A stretch of 64,000 bases of DNA from CALFML01 sp044222245 (GTDB lineage Bacteria; Myxococcota_A; Polyangia; Palsa-1104; JAEUJZ01), in NCBI GenBank assembly GCA_044222245.1, contig JBGANQ010000050.1:1-64000 (forward strand), given 5' to 3'. The notes under the pieces were generated by a model. The model was not told the DNA's origin and did not search any database. It worked only from the letters and a program-made list of their open reading frames with translations. The position numbers and the translations under genes are program-made. Below are positions 7,716 through 16,673 of this stretch, one piece after another (within the stretch, counting starts at the first letter, position 1; every line of letters begins with the position of its first letter).

Positions 7716-9784
7716 TGGCGCCGCAATCGACCCCGCCCTCCCCCTGGCATGAGGGCGAGCGGCGGCTGCAGCAGCGGCTCGGCGTGGCCGAGGAAATGGA
7801 GCGCCGCGGCAGCCGGACGATCCGCGACTTTCTGCCCGAGCAGCACCGGGACTTCTACCGCCAGCTGCCGTTCCTGCTGGTGGGTGCGGTGGACGCCGCG
7901 GGCGCGCCCTGGGCCACTTTACTTTACGGCGCGCCGGGCTTTGTCTCTTGTCCTGATGTGCGGACCGTGCACATCGCAGCGCGCCCGGCGGCCGGCGACC
8001 CGGCTGGCGCGGCGCTCGCTGCCGGCTCTGCGGTGGGAGTGCTCGGCATCGAGCTTTTCACGCGGCGGCGCAACCGCGTCAACGGCACCGTGACCGCGCT
8101 TGACGATGCGGGCCTTACCATGGCCGTAGCCCAGACGTTCGGCAACTGTCCGCAGTACATCCAGACCCGCACTGTCGCCGCCGTCGGCTCGTCCGAGCGG
8201 CCGGCCGCCGGCTCGGTCGAGCACCTCCAGGCACTGGACGCGGAAGCCGCCGCCGTCATCGCTGCTGCCGACACCTTCTTTGTCACAAGCTACGTCGACC
8301 CCGACGGTGATCCGAGCCGGCGCGCCGTCGATACGTCCCACCGCGGCGGCCGACCGGGCTTTGTCCGCATCGATGGCAACGTCCTCACGATTCCCGATTT
8401 CGCCGGCAATCAGCACTTCAATACGCTGGGCAACCTGCTGCTCAACCCGCGCGCAGGCCTGCTACTGGTGGACTTCAGAAGCGGTGATCTGCTGCAGCTG
8501 ACCGGCACGACCGAGCTGGTCTTCGACGGCGCCGAGCTGGTCTCGTTCCACGGCGCCGAGCGCCTGTGGCGGCTTCACGTCAAGCAGCTCGTCCGCCGCC
8601 GTGCGGCGCTGCCGCTGCGCTTCAGCTTTGGTGAGTTCTCGCCAAACTCGCTGATGACCGGGTCGTGGGAGCAGGCCGCCGCCCGCAGGAGCGCCGAGGC
8701 GCGCCGCCACCAGTGGCGCCCGTTCCGCGTCGCGCACATCGTCAAGGAGAGCGCCTCGATCACTTCCTTCCATCTGGAGCCCGCCGATGGCGCCGGCTTG
8801 CCCCTTTTTCGCGCCGGCCAGCACCTGCCGATTCGCCTGCGGCCCTCTCCTGACGGTCCGGCGATCATCCGCACATATACCTTGTCGGTTGCTCCCGCCG
8901 ACGGCAGCTTTCGCATTAGCGTCAAGCGCGAGGGAGCTGCCTCGCGGTACCTGCATGATCGGGTGGCGGTCGGAGACCTCATCGAGGCGCGCGCTCCGGC
9001 CGGCGAGTTCACCGTCGATGCCGGCGAGGCGCGGCCCCTGGTCCTGTTGTCCGCGGGAGTTGGCATCACGCCCATGCTGGCCATGCTGCGCCACGTCGTG
9101 TTCGAAGGGCTGCGCACGCGGCAGCTGCGCCCGACCTGGTTCATCCACGGGGCCCGCACCAAGGCCGACCAGGCCTTCCGCAAGGAGCTGGCGGAGCTAA
9201 GCCGGCTCGCCCAAGGAGCCATCCAAGTGGTGCGGGCGCTCAGCCAGCCCGAGGCCGACGCGGTTCAGGGAGTCGACTATGAGCTGCAAGGGCGGATCGA
9301 CACCGAGCTGCTCAAGACGATTCTGCCGCTGGATGACTACGACTTCTACCTGTGCGGCCCGGCGTCCTTCACCCAGGCACTGTACGACGGGCTGCGCCGC
9401 CTGAGGATCCTCGACGACCGGATTCACGCCGAGGCCTTCGGTCCATCGACCCTGGTGCGCCAGGGTGCGCCAGAGCTGGCCGCGGCGCCGCCAGAGCTGG
9501 CCGCGGTCGCCACCGATTCAGTCCAGGTGAGGTTTGCGCAGGCGGCCAAGGAGGCCCGATGGACGCATGAAAGCGGTACCCTGCTCGATCTCGCCGAAGC
9601 CAGTGGCCTGCTGCCTGAGTTCAGCTGCCGCGGCGGCACCTGCGGCACCTGCCGGGTGCGGGTGCTGGAGGGGCAGGTGACCTACGCGCTGCGGCCGACC
9701 GCCCCTACCGATCCAGGCACTGCCCTGGTCTGCTGCGCCGTTCCCGCCCAAGGCACGGGAGGGCGCGTAGTGCTGGATCTCTGA
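7715..9784 (+). CDS. PNPOx-like / flavin reductase / 2Fe-2S ferredoxin fusion oxidoreductase
   Basis: A 689-residue three-part redox protein. Residues about 20-330 form a pyridoxamine-phosphate-oxidase-like split barrel ('FYRQLPFLLVGAVDAAGAPWA', 'GFVRIDGNVLTIPDFAGNQHFNTLGNLLLNPRAGLL'). Residues about 340-580 are a ferredoxin-reductase module with the FAD motif 'RTYTLSVAP' and nucleotide motif 'LSAGVGITPMLAML'. The C-terminus is a plant-type 2Fe-2S domain with Cys638, Cys643, Cys646 and Cys673/674. Electrons would flow from NAD(P)H through FAD to the cluster and the barrel. It is coupled by a one-base overlap to the DUF1348 gene. Related fusions are known among predicted oxidoreductases; the substrate is unknown. 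Confidence 0.88.
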   Translation: MAPQSTPPSPWHEGERRLQQRLGVAEEMERRGSRTIRDFLPEQHRDFYRQLPFLLVGAVDAAGAPWATLLYGAPGFVSCPDVRTVHIAARPAAGDPAGAALAAGSAVGVLGIELFTRRRNRVNGTVTALDDAGLTMAVAQTFGNCPQYIQTRTVAAVGSSERPAAGSVEHLQALDAEAAAVIAAADTFFVTSYVDPDGDPSRRAVDTSHRGGRPGFVRIDGNVLTIPDFAGNQHFNTLGNLLLNPRAGLLLVDFRSGDLLQLTGTTELVFDGAELVSFHGAERLWRLHVKQLVRRRAALPLRFSFGEFSPNSLMTGSWEQAAARRSAEARRHQWRPFRVAHIVKESASITSFHLEPADGAGLPLFRAGQHLPIRLRPSPDGPAIIRTYTLSVAPADGSFRISVKREGAASRYLHDRVAVGDLIEARAPAGEFTVDAGEARPLVLLSAGVGITPMLAMLRHVVFEGLRTRQLRPTWFIHGARTKADQAFRKELAELSRLAQGAIQVVRALSQPEADAVQGVDYELQGRIDTELLKTILPLDDYDFYLCGPASFTQALYDGLRRLRILDDRIHAEAFGPSTLVRQGAPELAAAPPELAAVATDSVQVRFAQAAKEARWTHESGTLLDLAEASGLLPEFSCRGGTCGTCRVRVLEGQVTYALRPTAPTDPGTALVCCAVPAQGTGGRVVLDL

Positions 9785-9807
9785 TACTGCCCCCGCGGTC
9801 ACTGCCC

Positions 9808-10215
9808 CTAGAGTGCCGCCTCTAGCGTCGGCATCATCAGGCGGGCCTTGGACAGCATCATGCCGATATTGACGCTCCGGCGGGACACAAAGACAACCAC
9901 GTTGTCGGGGTTTTTCTTGCCGCGGAGAAAGACGTGCAGGAGGTTGTCGGAGAAGACGATGATCTCCTGGAAGTAGTGATGCCCCTCATCCTTGAGGCCG
10001 CGCGCCTTTTTGAACATGCGCTCGATGGCAACCACGTTGGTGCCTTGGAACAGATCGGCGGTGGCCGCGGCGACCAGATCCAGCACTTCGCGGGGGTGGG
10101 AGTCCACCGTCTTTACCGCGAGCAGCATGCCAGTGGTCATGTCCACAAAGCCAGCGGCCACACACTCGGGAACCTCACGATTTGCTTTTGCCAGGGCGTT
10201 ATCAATTGCCGACAT
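9808..10215 (-). CDS. Roadblock/LC7-like small protein
   Basis: A 135-residue protein with the order of secondary structure expected for the roadblock/LC7 fold: an N-terminal helix, the hairpin 'CVAAGFVDMTTGMLLAVKTV', a helix 'REVLDLVAAATADLF', and the strands 'QEIIVFSDNLLHVFLRGK' and 'NVVVFVSRRSVNIGMML' followed by a closing helix. Such proteins (MglB and relatives) are dimeric scaffolds or GTPase regulators. AGGAG lies 8 bases before the ATG. It follows the ABC-phosphatase gene on the same strand after 83 bases, so a shared function is plausible, and no GTPase gene is nearby. Fold assignment is by eye and moderately sure. Confidence 0.65.
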   Translation of the reverse strand: MSAIDNALAKANREVPECVAAGFVDMTTGMLLAVKTVDSHPREVLDLVAAATADLFQGTNVVAIERMFKKARGLKDEGHHYFQEIIVFSDNLLHVFLRGKKNPDNVVVFVSRRSVNIGMMLSKARLMMPTLEAAL

Positions 10216-10298
10216 GTATCATTCTCCTTGGGTAGTCGGTCTTCGCCGACTTGGTCGTTGTTGTCGTATGAGCGCCCCCTGCCTGGGGCGCAGCTATC

Positions 10299-13200
10299 TC
10301 ACAGCGGCGACTTAGGTGTCAGGCGCCGCTGCTGCAGCCAGTCATGAAATTCGCACAGGAACCGCTCCTGCCTGTCCGACTGAACCCAGCCGGGCTCGAT
10401 GTGACGGACCTGAGCAAGTGCGGCGCCAGCCTCGCTGCCTTCCCACACCAGCTGCGCCGCCAGCATGGTGCCAGTACGGCCGAGCCCCGCCTTGCAGTGG
10501 AAGCCTACGCACAGACCCTGCGCAAGTAGGGTCGCGACCTGCTGCATCAGCTCTGCCGCCGGCGCCAAGGCCGGAGCTTCCATGTCGATGATCGGAAAGA
10601 ACAGACCCTGCAGATCGTGCTCGCGCAGCGCCGCCGGTGAGATCGGCTCGCTGGTCAAGGTGACCAGATGGGTGACGCCAGCAGCGCGGATGAGACTTAG
10701 ATCGTAGTCGAGGTCATGGGTCAGTCCGGGGGCCGGCATGCCGGCCAGCGCACCCGGGCGCAGCCAGTGGAAGCCCCGCGGACCGGAGCCGCGAAATTTG
10801 CGTGTGCTCGGGTCTACGGCGGCCACGACCTCGCTGCTCGGCTCCGGTTGGAGCGGCGGTTCCGGCGCGGGGGACGGCGCCGGCGCGGGGGACGGCGCCG
10901 CGGCAGGCTCCACCGCGGCAGGCGGCACCGGGGGGCTGCCGAGCACGCGACCATCGACGAGCCACGCCACCTGCACCGGCACCGACCAGTCGGCCTGCCG
11001 CAGCGGCCCTTCCTCCTGCACGATCAGCAGCAGCGCGCGCTGCGCCGCCTGCTGCTGCAGCAACCGAAGCACTCGCGGCAGCTCGTCCGGGCCCACGCCC
11101 GCCAGCGGCTCATCGAGAACGAGCAGCGCCGGCGCAGCGGCGACACTGCCGAGGATCTCCAAGACCCGCCGCTCATGCGGCTCCAGGTCGCACACCTGTA
11201 CCACCAGCCGCGCGCCGAGCTCGGGAAAGCCGGCCTGCGTCACACTGGCCAGCGCCTGCGCCGCTCGCTCTGCGCTGCCCAGGCTGCCGCGCCCCGGGAG
11301 CTGGCGGGTCAGGTACTCGGCGGCCGGCAGCACCGCCAGCCGCGCATCGAGCAGCGGCGTGGCCGGACCATAGTCATCCGTCATCGCTCGCCCGAGATAG
11401 CTCGCCTCGCCGAGCAGCTTCAAAGCAGCAGGCCGCGGACCGCACAGGGCGCGCAGCAGCAGCCGCTTGTCCGTGGCGGAAGAAGTGATCAGGAGGTGCA
11501 CGCCGCGGGTCGCGATATCCAGGTCAAGCTCCGCCAGCAGCACCCGTCCGCCCAGCTGCAAGCCAAAGCCGCGCAGCCGCAGCGCCAGCGCGCCCGGCGG
11601 CAGTTCCCTTTCAGCAAGCGCAGTCGCGGGCCTCGCGGGCGCTGGCGTCCGCACGACCGGCGGCGAGCTCGGGACCGGCGTCACCGCCCGCGCCGGAGCC
11701 ACGGCCGGGACGACGCTCACCGGCTCCGGCCCAGGCGCCGGCACCACGGTCTCCAGCTGCTCATCCCTGGCGTCCGGAGAGGGAACAGCGCAGCCGCCGG
11801 TGCGGATGAAGGTCCGCGCCACTTCGCTGCTCGGCTGCGCGAAGAACTCAGCCGCCGGCCGGTACTCTTGCACGCAGCCGCCGGCGAGCAGGATCAGGTA
11901 GTCGCTGTAGTCCCGCGCCTGCTGCTGGTGATGGGTGATCAGCAGCACGGCGCGGCGCTCTCGCTCTGCATACAGTGCCGCCAGGACGGGCGCCGCATCG
12001 GCCTCGTCAAGCCCGGCGGTCGGCTCATCGGCGCATAACAGCGGCGGATCAGTGAGGATCTCGCGGGCGATTGCCAGCCGTCTCCACTGCGACTCGGACA
12101 GGCGCAGCTCGCCATGGCCAAGGGTTGCTTCCAGGTGCCGGCCAAGCTCGGTCAGCCCGACGCGCCGGAGCTGCTCTAAGAGCTGCTCGGCCAGCGGCTC
12201 GGGGAGCGGCGACTCGGCCACTGCCTCTCCGAGCTCGCCGAGCAGATAGTCGCGCAGTCGCACCGCAGGCCGCGCGAGCCGCTGCGCGATCACCGCCGGA
12301 CGGGCCGCCGTGCCCAGGACCGCGCCCTGATAGCGCACCTCGCCCTCCAAGCTCCATCCCGAGCCGGCGCGGTTCCGACCGCTGAGGATGCCGAGCAGCG
12401 AAGACTTTCCGCTGCCCCCAGGGCCCATCAAAGTGTAGATCCCGCGGGCACCTAGCTGCAGGCTGAGCTGCTTGAGGACCGTGCGACCCTCGATGCGCGC
12501 TGTCAGCTCGCGAACCTCTAGTAGGGGGCTGGCAAACACGCAGGGCCCCGGTGACGTAGGCGCCGGCCTCACCGCGGCCGCCTGTACCGCCGCGGGCGGA
12601 GCCACTACAGCGGCCGGAGCCACCCCCACGGCTACGGCCGCTGGTACCGTGGCAGGCGCTGGAGCGACTGCCGGTGGCGCAGGGACTGACGGCACCGCAG
12701 ACACCGCAGACACCGCAGACACCGCAGGCACCGCAGGCACCGCAGGCACCGCAGGCACCGCAGGCACCGCAGGCACCGCAGACACCGCAGACACTGCGGA
12801 AATCGCGGGCACCGCAGGCACCGCAGAGACTACAGGCACCGCAGGCACTGTAGGCACCGCAGGTGCTGCAGAAACCGCAGGCACTGCGGAAACCGCGGGC
12901 ACCGCAGGCACCGCAGAGATTACAGGCCCTGCAGGCACTGCAGGCCCTGCAGGCACCGCAGGCACCGCAGGCACTGCAGAAACCGCAGGCACTGCGGAAA
13001 CCGCGGGCACCGCAGGCACCGCAGAGACTACAGGCACTGCAGGCACCGCAGGCACTGCAGGCACCGCAGGCACTACGGGCGCTACAGGCGCGACCGTCGC
13101 TACAGACGGTACAGGCGCTGCAAGCACTGCAGGCACTGCCGACACTACCGGTGCTACAGGCACCGCAGGCACCGCCGCCGCTACAGGCACTACGGGTGCT

Positions 13201-14489
13201 ACAGGTGCTACAGGCGCCGCAGCTACCAGCACTTCAGGCAGGGTGGTTGCCGAGGGAGAAGAATACGCTTTGGGCGCTGCCGGCGCCGCGGCTGGTCGCG
13301 GGGCGGGTGCCTTGGGCGGTGACGGCGGCGCTGCAGGCACCGGTACCAGATTGGTAAACACGGGGGTAAACGACTCGTCGGCCGCCTGCGGCAGCGCCGC
13401 CACGGCCTCCAGCCACGCCGCAGCCTCACTGTCCACCGCAGCGACGTCTGTGAACATGGGCGAGGCAGCCGGCAGAGGGTGCGCCGCCGGAGCCGCCACC
13501 GGAGCCACCACCGGAGCCACCACCGGAGCCGCCACCGGAGCCGCCACCGGAGCCGACCCGGGTGTCGGCAGCATGCGCCCCGCCTGCATGGGCAGCGGCG
13601 TCGGCGGACGGAACGGGCTGCCGTGCGGCGAGCCGCCCGCCCGGGGGTGCTCGTCGGCCTGAAGCAGCATCTCCAGCGACTTGAGCAGGCGCTCCAGGTG
13701 CGACACCTGATACATGAGCAAGGTGAAGTAGTGCTGGGTAGTGACCAGATAGTAGGCGTAGTCACTCGAGCACATGATCGAGGCTGCCAGCGACCGCCGC
13801 TCGCCGCCGGGTCGTGGCGCTTGCAGCTTCTTGGCCAGGCGCTGGCCAAGCTGGCCAAACTCCGCGATGATTCCGGTCCGGCGCTCCGCCATGCGCGTAG
13901 TCATGATGGGCCACGGCCCAGCCGCCGGGTCGGGCTGCCACTCGAACAGCCAGCGCTCCTGCACGAGCTCGGGCGGAGCCTCATACAAGCGGACCGCGAG
14001 ATCTGCGTAGCGGATGGTTCCCGAGCACCCGGCGGCCAGCATCAGCTCGACCGGTGAGAACAGCAGGCTCACCGAGCCGCCCTGCTTATCGGCGGCGGTA
14101 GCTCGGTCCTCTGTATGTACCTGGGACAGATCGCTCAGCAGCGCGATCCGGCGCAGCGCTCGCGCCGTGACCGCACGCAGCGCCCGGCGGACCGCCAGGG
14201 GAATGCTCTGCAGCCGCAGCTTCTCGGTAGCAGTCAGCGGCTCCTGCCGGGCAAACTTGCTCAGCAGCGGCGCGTGGGCACCGGCCTCGCGCATGAAGGC
14301 CTCATCCAGATAGGCTGCGCCTTCCACGTACACCCCGAACCTGACCAGACCCCCTTCCAGCGCTACCTGACCAATAATCTGTCGTGCACCAGTGCGAAAG
14401 GTGAGCGAGATCGGCTGACGCAAGTTCGCCACTGTTTCGAGTACGCCAAACAGAATCGAAAAGAGGCGAAACTTCTCAACCGAAGACAT
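10299..14489 (-). CDS. Soluble ABC ATPase (two domains) fused to dual-specificity phosphatase
   Basis: A 1396-residue multidomain protein. Residues 1-270 share a region with the divergent paralogue at 14814 ('GGLVRFGVYVEG', 'SPVELMLAAGCSGTIRYAD', 'ERWLFEWQ'), possibly a DUF4388-like plus roadblock-like sensor. Then comes a Pro/Ala/Val tract of about 250 residues. A complete ABC domain follows with Walker A 'GPGGSGKSS' (near 690), signature 'LSESQ', Walker B 'LLCADEP' and H-loop 'ITHH'. A second ABC domain is decayed: Walker A reads 'SSATDKR' and the signature 'LEPHE'. The C-terminus is a protein phosphatase of the DSP/PTP class with 'HCKAGLGRTG' (Cys1332, Arg1338). No membrane segment is present. 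The ATG at 14489 is preferred to an upstream TTG. Confidence 0.85.
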   Translation of the reverse strand: MSSVEKFRLFSILFGVLETVANLRQPISLTFRTGARQIIGQVALEGGLVRFGVYVEGAAYLDEAFMREAGAHAPLLSKFARQEPLTATEKLRLQSIPLAVRRALRAVTARALRRIALLSDLSQVHTEDRATAADKQGGSVSLLFSPVELMLAAGCSGTIRYADLAVRLYEAPPELVQERWLFEWQPDPAAGPWPIMTTRMAERRTGIIAEFGQLGQRLAKKLQAPRPGGERRSLAASIMCSSDYAYYLVTTQHYFTLLMYQVSHLERLLKSLEMLLQADEHPRAGGSPHGSPFRPPTPLPMQAGRMLPTPGSAPVAAPVAAPVVAPVVAPVAAPAAHPLPAASPMFTDVAAVDSEAAAWLEAVAALPQAADESFTPVFTNLVPVPAAPPSPPKAPAPRPAAAPAAPKAYSSPSATTLPEVLVAAAPVAPVAPVVPVAAAVPAVPVAPVVSAVPAVLAAPVPSVATVAPVAPVVPAVPAVPAVPAVPVVSAVPAVPAVSAVPAVSAVPAVPAVPAGPAVPAGPVISAVPAVPAVSAVPAVSAAPAVPTVPAVPVVSAVPAVPAISAVSAVSAVPAVPAVPAVPAVPAVPAVSAVSAVSAVPSVPAPPAVAPAPATVPAAVAVGVAPAAVVAPPAAVQAAAVRPAPTSPGPCVFASPLLEVRELTARIEGRTVLKQLSLQLGARGIYTLMGPGGSGKSSLLGILSGRNRAGSGWSLEGEVRYQGAVLGTAARPAVIAQRLARPAVRLRDYLLGELGEAVAESPLPEPLAEQLLEQLRRVGLTELGRHLEATLGHGELRLSESQWRRLAIAREILTDPPLLCADEPTAGLDEADAAPVLAALYAERERRAVLLITHHQQQARDYSDYLILLAGGCVQEYRPAAEFFAQPSSEVARTFIRTGGCAVPSPDARDEQLETVVPAPGPEPVSVVPAVAPARAVTPVPSSPPVVRTPAPARPATALAERELPPGALALRLRGFGLQLGGRVLLAELDLDIATRGVHLLITSSATDKRLLLRALCGPRPAALKLLGEASYLGRAMTDDYGPATPLLDARLAVLPAAEYLTRQLPGRGSLGSAERAAQALASVTQAGFPELGARLVVQVCDLEPHERRVLEILGSVAAAPALLVLDEPLAGVGPDELPRVLRLLQQQAAQRALLLIVQEEGPLRQADWSVPVQVAWLVDGRVLGSPPVPPAAVEPAAAPSPAPAPSPAPEPPLQPEPSSEVVAAVDPSTRKFRGSGPRGFHWLRPGALAGMPAPGLTHDLDYDLSLIRAAGVTHLVTLTSEPISPAALREHDLQGLFFPIIDMEAPALAPAAELMQQVATLLAQGLCVGFHCKAGLGRTGTMLAAQLVWEGSEAGAALAQVRHIEPGWVQSDRQERFLCEFHDWLQQRRLTPKSPL
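12660..13250. repeat. Pro-Ala-Val low-complexity coding repeat (mostly 9-base period)
   Basis: Within the ABC-phosphatase gene about 590 bases consist of near-identical 9-base units (ACCGCAGGC and variants on the plus strand), which translate on the minus strand to repeated Val-Pro-Ala and Val-Ser-Ala triplets. It links the N-terminal region to the first ABC domain and is likely an extended flexible linker. A second small block (13490-13560) repeats GGAGCCACC-type units. The opposite strand is also open here, but only as a repetitive Thr/Ala/Gly frame. Confidence 0.9.
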
Positions 14490-14813
14490 AGACAAATTAC
14501 TCGGCGCGCCCGCGTGGGTTGGGCGCGAGCTTAACGAAAGCAACTAGCATGCCGCGCGCCCTGCTGACCGGCGGCCTAGCCCGCTGAACCAGGCTCTGCC
14601 TCGAACGCAATATTTGCGGCAGTCTTGGACGCTGCCAGCAATTTTTTCGCGCTTGGGCGATCCCACCAGTGGCTCCCGAGAGGCCATTGCAGAGGTATGA
14701 ATACTGCTAGATCATACTGCATAGGCGGAGTCCTTTGCCGACTCCGATCGAGCCGGCGAGTACGGGCAAGGGAGAGGTCACAAACGCAATAATTTCCGTC
14801 GATAGGAACTCGG
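14490..14813. other. Divergent intergenic region between the two ABC paralogues
   Basis: About 320 bases separate the start codons of the divergent ABC genes. The segment is less GC-rich than its neighbours and has no convincing gene. It must carry both promoters; a 7-base inverted repeat (listed separately) is the only obvious structure. Neither a sigma-54 (-24/-12) nor a clear sigma-70 consensus was found. Confidence 0.6.
14726..14746. promoter_or_regulatory. Inverted repeat CGGAGTC-N7-GACTCCG, possible operator
   Basis: A perfect 7-base inverted repeat with a 7-base centre, lying 68 bases before the TTG start of the plus-strand ABC gene and about 240 bases from the start of the minus-strand one. 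It could be a dimeric regulator site for the divergent pair or a small leader hairpin. There is no functional evidence beyond symmetry and location. Confidence 0.35.
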
Positions 14814-16514
14814 TTGGTGATGTTAGGGAAAAGCTTCCATAGTCTGTCCCTCCTATGTGAGTCTCTTGAAAAGGCGGCTATCACCGGACAGCTACAGTCT
14901 GTCACCTTCCGCAGCCCAGATCGGCAGCTTGTCGGGAGTCTGATGCTGGATGGCGCCCTGGTCCGCTTCGGCGTACATGTCGAGGGAAGGCCCTACACCG
15001 ACGCCGCCCTGCTGCACCCGCCCGCCTCGGCGCTACACGGTCCCCTGCTGGCCAAGCTGCTGGCGCGGACCCCGCTGACCGGAGTAGAGCGTCAGCGGCT
15101 GCTCGCCGCGCCGCTGCTGGTACGGCGCGCGCAGCGCGATCTGACGGCGCGCGCCCTGCGCAAGCTGGCCGCGCTCTGCGACCCGTCCCAGCTGCGCATC
15201 TTTACCGTAGGTCCAAGCCGTCAGGACTCTGCCGGCGCGCTGCACCATGCCTTCCGACCGGTCGAGCTCTTGCTGGCAGCCGGAAGCTCGGGCAATATCC
15301 GCTACACTGACCCGGCCGCTCGCTACTATGAGCTGCCGCCCCCACTTGCCGAGGAGCGCTGGCTCTTCGAGTGGCAGACGGGCGAGCCGAGCTGGCCGTG
15401 GCCGATCCTCGCTCCCGGGCTGGCCGACCGCACGAGCGAGGCGGTCGCGCAGCTGAGCCAGATCGGCAATCGGCTGGCCGAGTATCTCCACTTCATCCAG
15501 TCCCGCAGCGAGCGCAGAGGAGTGTCGGCGGCAATCTTCAGCTCGGAGGAGCACTCATACTATGTAATCAGCACCCGCGTGTACCTGACACTGCTCGTCT
15601 ACCCCGCGGCACAGCACGACAGTCTGCTCCAGTCCATTCAGAGTCTGGCGGCGCGGAGCAGTCCCTCCCTGCACGGCGAGCGGCCAGAACCTGAAGCTGC
15701 GCCCGCCCTGGGCGCTGCAAGCGCAGCGGAGCTGGCACCAGAAATCCGCGCGCCCCACACGCCCCTTTGCAAAAGTGACCTCCAGGGAAGCGATCAGATA
15801 CTCAAGGTAGAGGCGCTGACTGCGTGGCTGGGTGACCGCCTGATCCTCCGCGAGCTCAACCTCCGGCTGGGCGCGCGCGGCGTCTACGCGCTGCTGGGCG
15901 CCACGGGCAGCGGCAAGTCTTCCTTGCTCGGCATCCTCGCCGGTCGCAACCGCTCGGGCTCCGGCTGGATGCTGCGCGGCAAGATTTTCTACCAGGGAAT
16001 AGGCCTGGGCTCGGCGGCGCGGCCAGCTGTGGTAGGGCCGCAGCTTGGCTGCCCTGACATCAAGCTGCGCGACTACCTGCTGGGCGATGCCAGCCTGGAG
16101 CCGGCCGATGCCTACCCGCAGCTCATCGAGCAGCTGGAGCGCGTCGGCCTGCTGGCGCTGGGCGAGCACCTGGACCAGGTGCTGGGTCAGGGCGAGCTGC
16201 GCCTGTCGCGAGGTCAGTGGTGGCGGCTGGCGCTCGCCCGCGAGCTGTTGGCTGACCCGCCGCTGTTGTGCCTGGACGAACCCACGGCCGAGCTGGATGC
16301 AGAGGAAGCCGCGCTGCTGCTCTTGGTCCTGCGCGGCATCGGGCGCACGCGCACGGTCCTGCTGGCGACCCGCGATGAGCAGCAGGCGCGCGACTGCGGG
16401 GACTACCTGATTCGGCTGGTGCGGGGGCATATTGATCAGCACGAGCCCATCTGGCGCGGCGCAGCGCAAGAACCCCCTAACCCCCCGGTTCGCGCCAGCG
16501 CGGATCGCAGCTGA
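14814..16514 (+). CDS. Soluble ABC ATPase with shared N-terminal region (paralogue of the ABC-phosphatase)
   Basis: A 566-residue paralogue of the divergent ABC-phosphatase, matching it in the N-terminal region ('GALVRFGVHVEG', 'RPVELLLAAGSSGNIRYTD', 'ERWLFEWQ') but lacking the Pro/Val linker, second ABC domain and phosphatase. The ABC domain spans about 330-550 with Walker A 'GATGSGKSS' (near 362), signature 'LSRGQ' (near 464) and Walker B 'LLCLDEPTAELD'. The H-loop position reads 'LATRDEQQARD', so the usual switch His is missing, whereas the paralogue keeps 'ITHHQQQARD'. AGGAA at 14804-14808 favours the TTG at 14814; GTG 14817 and ATG 14820 are alternatives. There is no permease gene nearby, so a regulatory rather than transport role is inferred. 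Confidence 0.82.
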   Translation: MVMLGKSFHSLSLLCESLEKAAITGQLQSVTFRSPDRQLVGSLMLDGALVRFGVHVEGRPYTDAALLHPPASALHGPLLAKLLARTPLTGVERQRLLAAPLLVRRAQRDLTARALRKLAALCDPSQLRIFTVGPSRQDSAGALHHAFRPVELLLAAGSSGNIRYTDPAARYYELPPPLAEERWLFEWQTGEPSWPWPILAPGLADRTSEAVAQLSQIGNRLAEYLHFIQSRSERRGVSAAIFSSEEHSYYVISTRVYLTLLVYPAAQHDSLLQSIQSLAARSSPSLHGERPEPEAAPALGAASAAELAPEIRAPHTPLCKSDLQGSDQILKVEALTAWLGDRLILRELNLRLGARGVYALLGATGSGKSSLLGILAGRNRSGSGWMLRGKIFYQGIGLGSAARPAVVGPQLGCPDIKLRDYLLGDASLEPADAYPQLIEQLERVGLLALGEHLDQVLGQGELRLSRGQWWRLALARELLADPPLLCLDEPTAELDAEEAALLLLVLRGIGRTRTVLLATRDEQQARDCGDYLIRLVRGHIDQHEPIWRGAAQEPPNPPVRASADRS

Positions 16515-16673
16515 GCGCGCGGGCGCCGCGGCGCGGCCAGCCAGCACGCGCCGACCACCTCAACGCCGCATAAGGCTTGCCAAAGTCTGTCTGCCTTGAC
16601 CTGTCGCTGCTGCGCCAACAAGATGGACCGATGAAGATCGGGGGGACCGCGCGGAGCGCGCCCGGGGCGGGGC

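Noticed and set aside
12690..13230. Repeat array reminiscent of CRISPR at first glance
   Set aside because: Units are 9 bases, contiguous, without spacers, and code in frame for a Pro/Val tract; there are no cas genes.
12472..13662. Long plus-strand open frame rich in Thr/Ala/Gly
   Set aside because: It is the reverse strand of the Val-Pro-Ala repeat of the ABC-phosphatase gene; no domain, no ribosome site, and the minus strand has clear ATPase and phosphatase motifs.
14576..14905. Minus-strand 109-codon frame between the ABC genes
   Set aside because: It overlaps the start of the plus-strand ABC gene, has no ribosome site and no similarity to anything recognised.
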